Shown: positions 17,020-18,651 of the stretch, piece by piece | Position numbering within the stretch: the stretch's first letter is position 1 | How the letters are laid out: every line of letters begins with the position of its first letter | Source of the DNA: JARRJY01 sp037388705 | Lineage (GTDB): Bacteria > Pseudomonadota > Gammaproteobacteria > UBA6429 > Thiohalophilaceae | Assembly (NCBI GenBank): GCA_037388705.1 | Contig: JARRJY010000059.1 | Span: 1-18,651, forward strand | Direction: 5' to 3' | DNA: 18,651 bases | The notes under the pieces: generated by a model | Told to the model about the DNA's origin: nothing | The model's database searches: none | What the model saw: only the letters and a program-made list of their open reading frames with translations | Program-made: the position numbers and the translations under genes

Positions 17020-17089
17020 TTGTACATGACCAGGACGGTTCATGAGTCCGGGGTATAAAGGATTCTCAAGTAAAAGCCAACATACAACA

Positions 17090-17911
17090 TTAACCTGGTT
17101 TTATTGCCACAGTTTCGATCAGGCTCACACGTTCCTCATTAAGATTGCGATGCAGATTATAAGCCTTGGTGAGGATGTCATTACCAACCAGCATGTGTAC
17201 ACCCAGCTCTGGCAGATTTGGCTCACCCACGGGTTCTGTCATATGAGCAAAAGACTGCTGTGCGAGATCTGTTTTGTCGTTCCAGGCCTCAATATTGAAT
17301 CCGGCAGCAGTTATGACATCGTGGAATGATTTTGGCGGCACCAGGAAACTCATGGAGTTGTCCTGCGCCCACGGCACCGGAAAATAAATCGGTGTATTTT
17401 TATTGCCACAAACTTCGTACAAAACAGCACGCCCACCTGGCTTGAGTACACGATTTACTTCCTTCAGCCACGACAGTTTATCCTCGATATTCATATTCAT
17501 CTGGATTGACCAGGCTCCGTCAAATGTATTGTCATCAAATGGCAATTCAAGTGCACTAGCAGCATGGAACTTTACACGTTCGTGCATGTTGAGTAATTGC
17601 GTCAATCTTTCAGCAGCATCAATATATTCATCGCTCAAATCAATACCGGTCACACAACACCCTGTTTCATATGATAAACGGCGTGTGGAACCGCCTACTC
17701 CACAGCCAACATCGAGGATATGCATGTCTGGTGTAAAATCAGATAGTTTAATCAGCTCTTTTGTTGCGACATCCCCACGTATATGAAATTCATCTACTGG
17801 CTGGAGATCATCAAGGGTGACCTCTGATAATTCTTTGCCAATTTTATTAAGCCCTTCAATAATACTGTTATATAAATTATTCGGAGAATAATAACTGTGT
17901 ATGTGTTTCAT
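17090..17911 (-). CDS. Class I SAM-dependent methyltransferase
   Basis: A 273-residue soluble enzyme of the Methyltransf_11/UbiE-like type. Motif I is DVGCGVGG (67-74), the acidic residue binding SAM ribose is in GIDLS (89-93), and the later motifs are FDGAWSIQMNMNIEDK (about 130-145) and LKPGG (156-160). The preceding VDEFHIRGDVATKELIKL segment resembles a group often annotated as sarcosine/dimethylglycine-type or generic small-molecule methyltransferases. The substrate cannot be read from the sequence. The gene stands alone on the minus strand. ATG 17911 has a weak site (ACAGGT). A TATAAC at about 17948-17953 inside an inverted repeat could be the -10, without a good -35. Confidence 0.85.
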   Translation of the reverse strand: MKHIHSYYSPNNLYNSIIEGLNKIGKELSEVTLDDLQPVDEFHIRGDVATKELIKLSDFTPDMHILDVGCGVGGSTRRLSYETGCCVTGIDLSDEYIDAAERLTQLLNMHERVKFHAASALELPFDDNTFDGAWSIQMNMNIEDKLSWLKEVNRVLKPGGRAVLYEVCGNKNTPIYFPVPWAQDNSMSFLVPPKSFHDVITAAGFNIEAWNDKTDLAQQSFAHMTEPVGEPNLPELGVHMLVGNDILTKAYNLHRNLNEERVSLIETVAIKPG

Positions 17912-17940
17912 ATTTATTACCTGTCAGCTAATCATTGATG

Positions 17941-17963
17941 AAGCCACTGTTATAAGTGGGCTT
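17941..17963. repeat. Imperfect inverted repeat upstream of the methyltransferase
   Basis: Arms aagccac (17941-17947) and gtgggctt (17956-17963) pair with one bulged G around TGTTATAA. The loop contains a minus-strand TATAAC, 30-40 bases upstream of the methyltransferase start. It could be an operator around a -10 or a leader hairpin. No U-tract follows, so it is not a terminator. Confidence 0.4.
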
Positions 17964-18023
17964 TGTGCGGCTCGCTTTGGATTATTCTGGTCGTTTGTTA
18001 CAGTGTAGACCATTATTGATATT

Positions 18024-18055
18024 GAATGTCTTTTATCGGCCAACAGCGGACATTC
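18024..18055. repeat. REP-like intergenic palindrome
   Basis: Arms gaatgtc (18024-18030) and gacattc (18049-18055) enclose an 18-base interior centred on GGCC and partly complementary through G-T and A-T pairs. It lies between the methyltransferase and the kelch-like gene. From memory, similar palindromes with a GGCC centre and GCGGACATT arm are dispersed in marine gammaproteobacterial genomes; only one copy was seen in this window. Confidence 0.5.
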
Positions 18056-18168
18056 GTTACATATTAACTATCATGTAAATAAATTGATAAGGGGGAGAAT
18101 ACTTTTATCATGGATGGGGTATCCGCATATCATTTATACAAACGGAAAACTTATAAAGTGACCTCTAT

Positions 18169-18651
18169 CTAAGGTGTAAACAAACCACCTATCCCTGGAT
18201 AAGAGCTTTGCCTGTCGGCTCCCCATATGATCATCTGGCTACCGGTCCAGACGCCCGAAGGACTGGTCATCGGAAGTGGAGCAGCTAAATATTGTGTCGC
18301 ATGCCAGGTATCGCTTAAAAGATCATAAGCGCCACCAGTATTGATTTTATATCCACCCCATACAATCATTTGTGTACCGCTCCACACGGCGGTATGACCC
18401 GAACGTTCCGTTGGTACGCATAACTGGGAGGTGCTAAGCCAGTTATTGGAGATCGGATTATAGATGCCACCACTCATGAGATTGATACCTACATAGCCAT
18501 CCCATACATAGCCACCCCATACGATCATTTCTGAGCCGGTCCAGACTGCAGTGTGACCAATCCTGCCTGTTGGGGCATCAGAAGTTGCGGTTGTTTGCCA
18601 GCTGTCGGTCGCGGGATCGTAACGACCTCCAGTATTGTAATAATTAGAAGC
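18169..18651 (-). CDS. Kelch-like repeat protein, C-terminal part
   Basis: The frame is open to the window edge, so only the last 160 residues are present. They contain about three beta-propeller-type repeats of 45-53 residues. The hallmark segments are VWTGSEMIVWGG (36-47), VWSGTQMIVWGG (89-100) and VWTGSQMIIWG (134-144), preceded by GHTA and followed by GGxYxP and DxW motifs. This is the kelch / galactose-oxidase central-domain style, common in secreted or surface proteins. The chain ends at GGLFTP (155-160), the point where another blade would normally continue, so either the last blade is closed by N-terminal sequence outside the window or the protein is cut short. The signal peptide and start lie outside. 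Function unknown. Confidence 0.8.
   Translation of the reverse strand, partial: ASNYYNTGGRYDPATDSWQTTATSDAPTGRIGHTAVWTGSEMIVWGGYVWDGYVGINLMSGGIYNPISNNWLSTSQLCVPTERSGHTAVWSGTQMIVWGGYKINTGGAYDLLSDTWHATQYLAAPLPMTSPSGVWTGSQMIIWGADRQSSYPGIGGLFTP

Noticed and set aside
17025..17058. Hairpin-forming stretch with CATGA/TCATG and GGAC/GTCC arms between the DUF2892 gene and the methyltransferase, considered as terminator or small ribozyme
   Set aside because: The alternative stems are short and mutually exclusive, no U-tract follows on either strand, and no hammerhead core is present.

Overview
The window looks like a chromosomal segment of a sulfur-oxidising gammaproteobacterium. The gene order rimP-nusA-infB-rbfA-truB-rpsO-pnp, the initiator tRNA type and the protein sequences point to Gammaproteobacteria, and a soxYZ pair points to reduced-sulfur metabolism. 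I cannot name the genus from the sequence alone. Base composition is moderate and fairly even, and I see no insertion sequence, phage gene or CRISPR array.

Layout. 1-131: an initiator tRNA-fMet on the minus strand with its own sigma70-type promoter and an intrinsic terminator. 411-1239: soxY and soxZ on the plus strand, the two halves of the periplasmic thiosulfate/sulfur carrier. 1262-1283: a bidirectional terminator shared with a long convergent operon. 1286-7966 (minus): a six-gene MoxR/Bat operon, transcribed in the order moxR, DUF58, DUF4381, VWA (BatA-like), VWA+TPR (BatB/BatC fusion), batD. Every junction is a stop/start overlap of 1 to 8 bases. The DUF58 gene is split by a one-base shift in a four-A run at 6399-6402. 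8177-16728 (plus): the conserved transcription/translation operon, with a terminator-like hairpin in the leader, a candidate internal promoter ahead of rpsO and a strong terminator after pnp. 16804-17019: a small DUF2892 membrane protein. 17090-17911 (minus): a SAM-dependent methyltransferase. 18024-18055: a REP-like palindrome. 18169-18651 (minus): the C-terminal end of a kelch-like repeat protein that runs off the window.

How the genes work together. SoxYZ carries sulfur intermediates on a C-terminal cysteine, and its export depends on the Tat signal of SoxY. The MoxR/Bat block encodes an AAA+ ATPase with membrane-anchored VWA, TPR and BatD proteins. Such sets are thought to act as chaperone-like or maturation machines at the envelope, but the client here cannot be read from the sequence. 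The rimP-pnp block couples 30S maturation (RimP, RbfA), transcription elongation (NusA), initiation (IF2), tRNA modification (TruB), a 30S protein (S15) and RNA decay (PNPase).

I did not find a clearly new system. The observations most worth a second look are the DUF58 frameshift, the rimP leader hairpin, the U1/U72 initiator tRNA, the soxYZ pair next to the Bat operon, and the palindrome and repeat protein at the right end.
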